Source of the DNA: a virus
IMG/VR virus record: IMGVR_UViG_3300046167_000218
Span: 1-35,095 of that record
DNA length: 35,095 bases
Reading direction: 5' to 3' (one strand)
In this document: positions 16,370 to 21,747 of the stretch, in pieces
How positions within the stretch are numbered: position 1 is the first letter of the stretch
Layout: each line of letters starts with the position of its first letter
Position numbers and translations under genes: made by a program
The notes under the pieces: generated by a model
Seen by the model: only the letters and a program-made list of their open reading frames with translations
Databases searched by the model: none
Told to the model about the DNA's origin: nothing

Positions 16370-17969
16370 GTTGTGTCAATCTACCCGTTGCTTCATTGTA
16401 GAACACCTCACACGCCTTGCCTGTCTTACCGGTGTATCGGTTCTTCAACACACGCAGCACGGTCGTGTTTCTAACAACGGGATCATCACTCTGACTGTTA
16501 CGTTCAGCACCGATGACGGCGTCAGAGAGCTGTGCAATCGACGCAGAGCCACGTAACATACCAAGGCTAGTGACAGCACCGTCCTCCAATTGCTTCCCTT
16601 CAGGGCGTCGTAGGTGGCTCACAAGGAACATGCAAATACCCATCTCCTGTACGAACGTGCGTAGCTTAGTCATGATCATGTCCAAGGCACGTCGCTCATC
16701 ACCGTTGCTCTGGTCAGAGACCAAGATCGAGACGTGATCCAGTACGATATAACGTACGCCTAGTACCTTGACGAAGTATCTCATCCTGCCCAGTACGTTT
16801 TCTATCTCGTTACTACCGAAGTGTTCCCATAGATAGACACGATTCTCATAGTCCATCGTATCGTACACAAGGTCAATGTCTTGATCGTCGTACTCACAAT
16901 CAGGTAAGTGAATAGGTTTGTTCAGTTCAAGACCTACAAGACCACGCATGGTACGCTCAGGTGTCTCCTCAAGAAACATCAGACCAAGGTTATCCTCAGA
17001 CTGTGCCATGATGGAGCTGACTATCTCACGGAGGAGAGTAGACTTACCTAGTCCAGAGCCTGCACAAATAGTAACCAGCTCTGCTGTGCGTATACCGTAC
17101 AGGTGTTTGTTCAGTCCCTCGAATGGATACTGTACCTTGGCCTTGGTCAGTGGCTTCTTGATCAAGTCACGTAGCTCACCAGCACCAACGATACCTTCAG
17201 GTGTGTATGGTTGTGCAGACCAGAATACTTTGGTGTACATCTCCGACTGATTGTTAACAAGATAATCACACGCATCTTTGTAGCCGTTAACGTGCTTAAC
17301 AATCCTTGCTTTGTTACCGAACAGATCAGCACATTCCTTCGCTGCCTTCTGTCCCGGCTCGTCAGCATCGAAACAAATAACAATGTTCTCGAAGCTGTTC
17401 AGCCAATCATAAAAGAGGCGACAGTCCTTTGCCGCCGACGTTGCACCGTTACGGACACTGACAACGGGAAACTTACTACCTGTCATTTGGTGAGCCGCTA
17501 ACGCATCATACTCACCTTCAACGATAGTCACATACTTACCACCTTCAGAGAACAAGTGCTGTCCATACAAGCCTGCTTGCTTCCAATCTCCAATGATGCT
17601 GAACCGCTTGTCAGGGTTACGAACCTTGGCAGCTATCGGCTTTGTTGGATCGTCAGGGTTATAGTAACCGAATGTTGTAACGTCACCCTGCTTGAGTGCT
17701 GCGTACTTCTTCGCCGTCGTTCCTGTAATGAGACGGTCAGTAATCGTACGATACTCCGCTGTGATTAACCGATGTTCTGTCTGAGTGAATGACGGCTTAG
17801 GCTTATCGCTGATAGATCCTAGCTCTCGTACGTTTTCCCGTACGTTACCCTTGTCGGCTTTCGTGTACTTGCTACAGTTAAAACAATAACTAGAGCCGTC
17901 GTCATTGTACGATAACGCATCACTGCTACCGCAATCAGAACACGGTTGGTGTGTCTCAGTGAATGCCAT
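16341..17969 (-). CDS. DNA primase-helicase, T7 gp4-like
   Basis: A 542-residue protein from the ATG at 17969 (MAFTETHQPC); an in-frame ATG at 18014 adds 15 residues but overlaps the preceding gene. A zinc-binding module (Cys10, Cys13, Cys29, Cys32) leads into a TOPRIM primase domain with Glu151 in 'VEGEYDAL' and Asp201/Asp203 in 'CFDADEPG'. The helicase part has Walker A 'AGSGLGKST' (303-311) and Walker B 'YIVLDHVS' (Asp411), then a DnaB-like 'RGSASIAQLSDAV'. It makes primers and unwinds the fork for the family A polymerase nearby. Length and order match T7 gp4 (566 residues). Confidence 0.93.
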   Translation of the reverse strand: MAFTETHQPCSDCGSSDALSYNDDGSSYCFNCSKYTKADKGNVRENVRELGSISDKPKPSFTQTEHRLITAEYRTITDRLITGTTAKKYAALKQGDVTTFGYYNPDDPTKPIAAKVRNPDKRFSIIGDWKQAGLYGQHLFSEGGKYVTIVEGEYDALAAHQMTGSKFPVVSVRNGATSAAKDCRLFYDWLNSFENIVICFDADEPGQKAAKECADLFGNKARIVKHVNGYKDACDYLVNNQSEMYTKVFWSAQPYTPEGIVGAGELRDLIKKPLTKAKVQYPFEGLNKHLYGIRTAELVTICAGSGLGKSTLLREIVSSIMAQSEDNLGLMFLEETPERTMRGLVGLELNKPIHLPDCEYDDQDIDLVYDTMDYENRVYLWEHFGSNEIENVLGRMRYFVKVLGVRYIVLDHVSILVSDQSNGDERRALDMIMTKLRTFVQEMGICMFLVSHLRRPEGKQLEDGAVTSLGMLRGSASIAQLSDAVIGAERNSQSDDPVVRNTTVLRVLKNRYTGKTGKACEVFYNEATGRLTQREEKESAVL

Positions 17970-18138
17970 AACGGCCTGCCCCCATGTCAGTGTAAAGCTC
18001 GTCAACTTCTTCATCGTCCATTGATTCTAACAAGTCAGAGAAGAAGTTACCTGCAATGTTCATAGCCTCAATGAGCGTTAACGTCTCAAGCTGTCGCTCA
18101 ACAAGCTCACTTACTTTCTGTTCTTTAGAGATACTCAT
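17956..18138 (-). CDS. Small acidic protein of unknown function
   Basis: A 60-residue protein, mainly helix (VSELVERQLETLTLIEAMNI), with an acidic stretch (ESMDDEEVDELYTDMG) and a Tyr-Gly-Ile-His ending. It overlaps the primase-helicase start by 14 bases. AAGG lies upstream of the ATG at a loose spacing, and a candidate promoter is about 60 bases upstream. I do not recognise the family. Its place directly before primase suggests co-expression with replication genes. Confidence 0.6.
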   Translation of the reverse strand: MSISKEQKVSELVERQLETLTLIEAMNIAGNFFSDLLESMDDEEVDELYTDMGAGRYGIH

Positions 18139-18195
18139 AGGTTAAATACCTTATAAGATAATATTTTTAAATTAAACTTTTCTGCTTCTGTATAG

Positions 18196-18226
18196 ATTAT
18201 AAACACAGCTCACAGTTCTTCGTCAA
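18196..18226 (-). promoter_or_regulatory. Candidate sigma-70 promoter before the replication genes
   Basis: Leftward, TTGACG (18226-18221) and a perfect TATAAT (18201-18196) are separated by 19 bases, two more than ideal. The -35 box lies in the last codons of the upstream gene. It sits in the only notable gap (71 bases) among the early genes and could give replication genes their own start site. Confidence 0.4.
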
Positions 18227-18392
18227 CAATATGTTCAACGATTTTATCGTAAACGTGTTGACCAATCATCTCGACCAGCTCAACACCGTACCACTTAACA
18301 GAGTCTAAAATGATCAGACCGTCCTCGTTGGTGAACTGAACTGTAATGTCAACCAGCATCTCTACGTCAAACAGATTACATTCACCCTTCAT
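18210..18392 (-). CDS. Small acidic protein of unknown function
   Basis: A 60-residue acidic protein with two hydrophobic beta-like stretches (MLVDITVQF, GLIILDSVKWYGVEL) and a helical end (VYDKIVEHIVDEEL). GGAGG lies six bases before the ATG, and the start overlaps the preceding stop (ATGA), so translation is coupled. There is no recognisable family. It belongs to the run of small early genes that often encode host-takeover factors in phages; that role is inference only. Confidence 0.65.
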   Translation of the reverse strand: MKGECNLFDVEMLVDITVQFTNEDGLIILDSVKWYGVELVEMIGQHVYDKIVEHIVDEEL

Positions 18393-18550
18393 AAAACCTC
18401 CGTTGTGTGCTTGACAATTCGATAACGTCTACCATTGTCCCGCTTTGTTTGCACGTAATACTTCGCCTCGTCTACGTCGTCCGTTGTAAACACCTGCGAC
18501 CAAACATCGTCGTATAACTCAACTACATATGTTGTATTAATACCTATCAT
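18389..18550 (-). CDS. Very small early protein of unknown function
   Basis: 53 codons from the ATG at 18550 (MIGINTTYVVELYDDVWSQ), with a C-terminal basic part (QTKRDNGRRYRIVKHTTEVL). AAGGAGTGAGAC precedes the ATG and the stop overlaps the next start (ATGA). The alternating pattern suggests a small beta sheet. The gene is too short for most automatic calls but has a strong ribosome site and tight coupling on both sides. Family unknown. Confidence 0.65.
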   Translation of the reverse strand: MIGINTTYVVELYDDVWSQVFTTDDVDEAKYYVQTKRDNGRRYRIVKHTTEVL

Positions 18551-18553
18551 GTC

Positions 18554-18727
18554 TCACTCCTTAGCATCAACGAATCGCTGAAGCTTTCCCATTGCTTTAA
18601 GTTTCTTCAATGCGTCCCGTTCAATCTTCTGCACGGTTATGCGGTGCAAGCCAAGCGCCTTTGCTACTTCCTCTTGCGTCATGTGATACTCCGCAGCATT
18701 GCCGTGGTACTTCCGTTTGTCTTTCAT
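18554..18727 (-). CDS. 57-residue helix-turn-helix protein resembling sigma-70 region 4
   Basis: 57 residues from the ATG at 18727. Residues 17-44 read 'TQEEVAKALGLHRITVQKIE' then RDALKKLK, which follows sigma-70 region 4.2 position by position (T-x-E-E-V, R-x-x-x-x-x-I-E, A-L-x-K-L). The rest is basic. It could bind DNA at -35 elements or the RNA polymerase beta flap. There are no other sigma regions, so it cannot act as a full sigma factor. GAGG lies five bases before the ATG; the stop is three bases before the next gene. In a phage with no RNA polymerase, a role in steering host polymerase is plausible but untested. Confidence 0.75.
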   Translation of the reverse strand: MKDKRKYHGNAAEYHMTQEEVAKALGLHRITVQKIERDALKKLKAMGKLQRFVDAKE

Positions 18728-18952
18728 CTATGCCTCAAGTGTTGCCTGTCCTGTCACTTCAATGTGTAACCATCCTATCCATGCAATGTATGAATACCCG
18801 CTGTACTCGTCCGCTGGTACGTATGCCGTGGATAACCTAAAGGTACCAGTGAAGTACAGGTCGATCAAGTGGTTCCGCGTCTCGATAACAAGCCCGTTGT
18901 TGCCAAAGTCTGTCACGTATTTGTAGTACCGTTTAGCCGTTGTGATCTTCAT
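18728..18952 (-). CDS. Small early protein of unknown function
   Basis: A 74-residue, beta-rich protein with many aromatic residues (KRYYKYVTDFG, SGYSYIAWIGWLHIEV). GGGGAGG lies eight bases upstream of the ATG, and the start overlaps the preceding stop (ATGA). It abuts the sigma-region-4-like gene. I recognise no family. There is no signal peptide or clear membrane segment, although the C-terminal third is hydrophobic. Confidence 0.65.
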   Translation of the reverse strand: MKITTAKRYYKYVTDFGNNGLVIETRNHLIDLYFTGTFRLSTAYVPADEYSGYSYIAWIGWLHIEVTGQATLEA

Positions 18953-19125
18953 CGCATCAACCTCCCCTGCCTGTTTAGTTCTTTCATGCGTTTTTTATAA
19001 CGTGCCTTGCGCTTGCGTCGTCGTCTGTTTCGTGGGTCTGTCCAGCTCTCATAAGCCCAGCAAAGGCCAGCCCATACCGGCACGAAGCTAAACAGAATTG
19101 CAATGTCAAGTAATGTTGGGTTCAT
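18949..19125 (-). CDS. Small membrane protein with a strongly basic cytoplasmic tail
   Basis: 58 residues from the ATG at 19125, with GAGGTGACAAC upstream. One hydrophobic helix spans about residues 4-25 (LLDIAILFSFVPVWAGLCWA). The rest is very basic (NRRRRKRKARYKKRMKELNR). By the positive-inside rule the tail would lie in the cytoplasm, where it could bind nucleic acid or lipid head groups. Both ends overlap neighbours by four bases. No family is known to me. An inner-membrane early protein could alter host membrane functions or anchor DNA, which is inference. Confidence 0.7.
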   Translation of the reverse strand: MNPTLLDIAILFSFVPVWAGLCWAYESWTDPRNRRRRKRKARYKKRMKELNRQGRLMR

Positions 19126-19301
19126 GTTGTCACCTCGTTGTTTTGTATGTCGTAACCCATTGGACCAGCACTTTGATAAACTAGGTCCGCCAAATCTGGG
19201 TATTGCTCCTCAAGTTTCTCAATTTGTTGGTATGCGAAAATATCATTGGTCCGTAATGTACGCTCTACCAGTGCTATATATTCCTGTATTACGTCTTTCA
19301 T
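19122..19301 (-). CDS. Small early protein of unknown function
   Basis: 59 residues from the ATG at 19301, with a strong GAGGAGG upstream. It is mostly acidic helix (KDVIQEYIALVERTLRTNDI, then QQIEKLEEQYPDLADLVYQ). It overlaps both neighbours by four bases (ATGA). No family is recognised. The coupled layout says it is made in equal amounts with the other early small proteins. Confidence 0.65.
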   Translation of the reverse strand: MKDVIQEYIALVERTLRTNDIFAYQQIEKLEEQYPDLADLVYQSAGPMGYDIQNNEVTT

Positions 19302-19708
19302 GCTGCCTCCTCTGTTTCTCGCTGGATAATTTCTCCGCAGGTGTAGTCAAGCACTGACAAGTCAATGTATCGGCACATCTGTTTAACCTTCGCTGTCACG
19401 CTTTCAGGGTATGCGTCAACCAATGCGTGAGCTAACAGGTAAGACTTTTTGCAGTGTAGTATGTCACGCGGTCGGAAGTGCTGCGGATTCTCCACCGCAT
19501 CTATTAAATGTTTGACAACAAAATACTTTGCAACCATCGCGACAGGATCAGGCTTGATTCCGTAAGGTGCGGCGTTGTTCATGATGCGTTGTTGTTGCTT
19601 CTCATATTCAAACATCTCTTCAAGTACGTCATAGTTGCCAAGTTGACGCAGTGGATACATTTCGCTCATTGCGCCGTTGATAATGCTTTTGATTTGGTTC
19701 TTGGTCAT
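19298..19708 (-). CDS. Early protein of unknown function
   Basis: A 136-residue, largely helical protein with a cluster near the centre (PYGIKPDPVAMVAKYFVVKH, then PRDILHCKKSYLLAHALVDA) and cysteines at about 85, 111 and 124. GGAGAAACACCAC precedes the ATG. No signal peptide or membrane segment is seen. It is the second gene of the leftward unit and follows a GUAA-loop hairpin. I do not recognise it. Confidence 0.65.
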   Translation of the reverse strand: MTKNQIKSIINGAMSEMYPLRQLGNYDVLEEMFEYEKQQQRIMNNAAPYGIKPDPVAMVAKYFVVKHLIDAVENPQHFRPRDILHCKKSYLLAHALVDAYPESVTAKVKQMCRYIDLSVLDYTCGEIIQRETEEAA

Positions 19709-19732
19709 GTGGTGTTTCTCCGTTGTGTTTGT

Positions 19733-19752
19733 GGAGCCGCTTACGCGGCCCC
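19733..19752 (-). promoter_or_regulatory. GUAA-tetraloop hairpin between the first two early genes
   Basis: Leftward RNA can fold as GGGGCCGC-GUAA-GCGGCUCC, eight pairs with one G-U. No U tract follows, so it is not a standard terminator. It lies after one early gene and 25 bases before the next start. It could be an RNA-processing site, a stabiliser or an attenuator. Confidence 0.5.
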
Positions 19753-19762
19753 GTTTGCAAAT

Positions 19763-20005
19763 TTAGAATATTTCACGCTTGTTAATCTTTATAGTCTGGT
19801 GTTGCTCCATTGCCGCGTCGGTCATGGGAAAACCAGACATAGCCGCTGAGAACTTGTCGCTGTAGCTGCCCTCTTTCATGATCACGCAATCAAAGAAGGG
19901 ATACGTTGCAACATCGTCAACGTCCAACGCGATGACAAATTCAATATCCCAACCACGCTCGCCAGTCTCAGGGTGAACAGTGTAAATCTCATATAAGTTA
20001 TACAT
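19763..20005 (-). CDS. First leftward early protein, unknown function
   Basis: An 80-residue protein with an acidic, aromatic N-terminus (MYNLYEIYTVHPETGERGW) and beta-like pattern (EFVIALDVDDVATYPFFDCV). AAGG lies nine bases before the ATG. It is the first gene of the leftward unit and has a roughly 135-base leader from the candidate promoter at 20142-20170. I recognise no family. First genes in phage early units commonly target host functions, but nothing in the sequence shows it. Confidence 0.6.
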   Translation of the reverse strand: MYNLYEIYTVHPETGERGWDIEFVIALDVDDVATYPFFDCVIMKEGSYSDKFSAAMSGFPMTDAAMEQHQTIKINKREIF

Positions 20006-20141
20006 AATTGATTACCTTTATCAGTTAGTTGATGAGTACAGCTTAGGGAAAGGTTTTGAGAATGTACAGGGCAAAGCCATTTTATTTTTCAATACGGATT
20101 TATAAAACATTCACGACATGAATAGTGTTATCACGTCTGCG

Positions 20142-20170
20142 CGTCTAGCATGATGACGATACAGTGTCAA
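20142..20170 (-). promoter_or_regulatory. Candidate leftward early promoter
   Basis: On the leftward strand, TTGACA (20170-20165), a 17-base spacer and TAGACG (20147-20142). The -10 box is weak (three of six) but is preceded by TGC, an extended -10 element. It is correctly oriented for the early genes starting at 20005. Confidence 0.45.
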
Positions 20171-20192
20171 TACTGGTTATGCGTACAGTGTC
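20160..20192. repeat. Two TACAGTGTC direct repeats at the leftward promoter
   Basis: TACAGTGTC occurs at 20160-20168 and 20184-20192, 24 bases apart. The first overlaps the candidate leftward -35 box. The spacing is a little over two helical turns, as for paired binding sites of a regulator. Confidence 0.5.
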
Positions 20193-20222
20193 TAGGGTGT
20201 GGCTATGGGGTCCTACCTAGAC
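20190..20222. repeat. 7-base inverted repeat GTCTAGG / CCTAGAC
   Basis: The arms are at 20190-20196 and 20216-20222 and are perfectly complementary, with a 19-base loop. It could be an operator or a small cruciform near a putative origin. Confidence 0.4.
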
Positions 20223-20305
20223 TCTCACACCTCACCTCTGCAGACCTATCTAGGCATCTGCATATGCATATATAAAGATACCTTTATGTTTGTCTGCAAA
20301 GATCT

Positions 20306-20320
20306 GGGGCGGGGGAGGGG
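20306..20320 (+). other. G-rich tract
   Basis: GGGGCGGGGGAGGGG stands out in AT-rich non-coding DNA. Three G runs of four or five could form a two-layer quadruplex or a protein site; no fourth run follows closely. Confidence 0.6.
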
Positions 20321-20500
20321 CTGTGACTGCGGCGACTACGGTATGTACTACCTAGATACAAAAAAGAGCAAAATTGAACCTTAAAATAACCCCTAGTTAT
20401 CTAACAAGAAACAATATATAAATCAATAACATAAGCAGTTCAGAATCTGGACCGTGCTGGTACAGTTTAAAGGACAATGTAGTCTTGTTAAAAATAATGC

Positions 20501-20529
20501 TTGACAAATCCCTAAAAGTATGGTACAAT
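20501..20529 (+). promoter_or_regulatory. Rightward sigma-70 promoter for the late genes
   Basis: TTGACA (20501-20506), a 17-base spacer ending GTATGG, and TACAAT (20524-20529): eleven of twelve consensus bases. Transcription should start near 20536, just before the structured leader and about 120 bases upstream of the first late gene. Confidence 0.85.
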
Positions 20530-20544
20530 AAATAGTATATTATG

Positions 20545-20638
20545 TCTTTAAAGATTCTTTACCGCGCTGTGTAAGATAAATTTTATATGATAATTATTAA
20601 ATGTATGTCATATAAGCACGGTAACGAGACTTTAAAGA
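20545..20638 (+). promoter_or_regulatory. Structured 5' leader: 24-position imperfect stem with nested hairpin
   Basis: The arms 20545-20568 and 20615-20638 pair at 20 of 24 positions plus one G-U, with mismatches at three places and no gaps. Inside, TATATGA (20584-20590) pairs with TCATATA (20608-20614), stacked directly on the 3' arm. Each outer arm carries CTTTAAAG. It lies between the late promoter and the first late gene. It could be a mRNA stabiliser, an RNase III-type site, an attenuator or, as DNA, an operator or cruciform. Confidence 0.7.
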
Positions 20639-20649
20639 GTCTTTAAAGA
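20629..20649 (+). repeat. Tandem 11-base repeat with CTTTAAAGA boxes overlapping a ribosome site
   Basis: CTTTAAAGA occurs at 20630-20638 and 20641-20649, exactly 11 bases apart, and a third copy is at 20546-20554. The flanked form TCTTTAAAGA is a perfect palindrome (20545-20554 and 20640-20649). The last copy overlaps AAAGAGG, the ribosome binding site for the gene at 20657. Confidence 0.75.
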
Positions 20650-20656
20650 GGTATGT

Positions 20657-21067
20657 ATGTCAGATGTTGATAATCCTCCTCGCCGAAAGCGTGGAAGACC
20701 GCGTAAAAGTGACGTTACAACAGTAAAAAAAGGTAATCGCAACGCTGTTGGTCGCCCGAAGGGTGACGCTGCCGTCATTAACGAATACAAAGCAAGGATG
20801 TTAGCGTCTCCAAAGTCAAGAAAAGTACTTGATACTATCTTTGACGCAGCTCTTGACCATGATCATAAGAATCAAGCAGCAGCATGGAAGCTTGTTATGG
20901 ACAGAATCCTTCCTGTTGCAGCATTTGAGAAGGATATTGTTAAAGATGGTGGTCGTAACGCCATTCAGATTAACATTAGTGGTGTAGGAGCTGTTGCCAC
21001 GTCTGGCGACATTGTTGATATTCCTGAGCCTACAGTAATCGAAGGAGAAGTAGTCGATGAATCTTAA
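20657..21067 (+). CDS. Putative small terminase subunit with AT-hook
   Basis: A 136-residue protein with a basic N-terminus containing a canonical AT-hook core (RRKRGRPRKS) and a second GRPKG, a central helical part (NEYKARMLASPKSRKVLDTI and 'AAWKLVMDRILPV') and a beta-like acidic tail. The position before the large terminase suits a small terminase, which recognises genome DNA for packaging, and AT-hooks would aid DNA binding. I see no firm family signature, so a general DNA-binding protein remains possible. GAGG is five bases upstream, inside the CTTTAAAGA repeat. It overlaps the endolysin start by 11 bases. Confidence 0.55.
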   Translation: MSDVDNPPRRKRGRPRKSDVTTVKKGNRNAVGRPKGDAAVINEYKARMLASPKSRKVLDTIFDAALDHDHKNQAAAWKLVMDRILPVAAFEKDIVKDGGRNAIQINISGVGAVATSGDIVDIPEPTVIEGEVVDES

Positions 21068-21407
21068 GCATTTTGATCCTTCAGAGTTTAACTGTCAAGT
21101 CACTGGCACCAATAACATGGAGCGAGACTTTTTAGAGAAGATGGACGAGTTACGTGAGGCGTGTGGTTTTCCTTTCCAGATCACCAGCGGGTATCGACAC
21201 CCGACTGAGCATCCAATAGAGGCTAAGAAAGACGTACCCGGCACTCACGCTCAGGGCATCGCGGCGGATATAAAAATAACAAACGCCGTGTTTCGCCTTA
21301 AGATTGTAACTGAGGCTATTCGTCTAGGATTTACAGGCATAGGTATTGCTTCTGACTTTGTACACGTTGATACGCGTGGCACAACACCAGCAATGTGGAC
21401 GTACTAA
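21057..21407 (+). CDS. Endolysin, M15-family peptidase
   Basis: A 116-residue protein with 'SGYRHP' (44-49), His64 and Asp71 in 'THAQGIAADI', and His103 with Asp105 in 'FVHVDTRG', the zinc ligands and active-site pattern of the peptidase M15 (D-Ala-D-Ala carboxypeptidase / L-Ala-D-Glu endopeptidase) group. It cuts peptidoglycan cross-links at the end of infection. There is no signal peptide, so it needs the holin encoded far downstream (33326-33670). It starts inside the preceding gene with AAGGAG upstream. The length matches compact phage M15_3 enzymes. Confidence 0.85.
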   Translation: MNLKHFDPSEFNCQVTGTNNMERDFLEKMDELREACGFPFQITSGYRHPTEHPIEAKKDVPGTHAQGIAADIKITNAVFRLKIVTEAIRLGFTGIGIASDFVHVDTRGTTPAMWTY

Positions 21408-21408
21408 T

Positions 21409-21717
21409 ATGAAGTTTTCTCACGGCGATGCACTAACAGCAGGATCTGCTAACACAATACTAGATGTACCTGCTGGCTACGATGCTATTGTTACCTACTT
21501 GTTTATTTCTAATACGACAGGTAGCAGTAAAAGCCTCAGTGCTAAGTGGGTACACAGCGGTGTAGACATTGATTTTTTGTCAGGTAAAAACGTAGGTGCT
21601 GGTGACTTTCTAGAGTTTGGTGGACAGTTCGGTGAGTTTCTTGTTGCAAAAGAAGGAGACACCTTAATACTAACACCAGAAGCTACTTCTACGTTTGTCA
21701 GTATTGTTTCCTTTTGA
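21409..21717 (+). CDS. Small beta-rich protein of unknown function
   Basis: 102 residues from the ATG at 21409, right after the endolysin stop, so translation is probably coupled (no clear ribosome site). The pattern is beta strands with small loops (NTILDVPAGYDAIVTYLFIS, 'EFLVAKEGDTLILTPEA'), as in small virion decoration or head-associated proteins. It lies between endolysin and large terminase. I recognise no family. Confidence 0.6.
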   Translation: MKFSHGDALTAGSANTILDVPAGYDAIVTYLFISNTTGSSKSLSAKWVHSGVDIDFLSGKNVGAGDFLEFGGQFGEFLVAKEGDTLILTPEATSTFVSIVSF

Positions 21718-21747
21718 ACTAATACCAGCAACACCAAGGTTGAACTT

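Larger units (their letters stand above)
20006..20656. other. Divergent control region without genes
   Basis: The longest non-coding stretch (651 bases), between the leftward and rightward units. It holds a candidate leftward promoter, two 9-base direct repeats, a 7-base dyad, a 6-base dyad (20272-20287, ATAAAG-ATAC-CTTTAT), a G-rich tract, six CTAG sites between 20145 and 20396, a consensus rightward promoter and a structured leader. An open frame at 20199-20384 has no ribosome site and looks accidental. Divergent promoters plus dyads make this the best candidate for the replication origin; that is inference. Confidence 0.7.

Noticed and set aside
20199-20384. Rightward open frame of 61 codons in the control region
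   Set aside because: It starts with GTG, has no ribosome site, and its translation is odd in composition, driven by the G-rich tract and dyads.
20030-20480. Possible tRNA or small RNA gene in the control region
   Set aside because: No cloverleaf with a T-arm GTTC-type motif was found; only short dyads are present.
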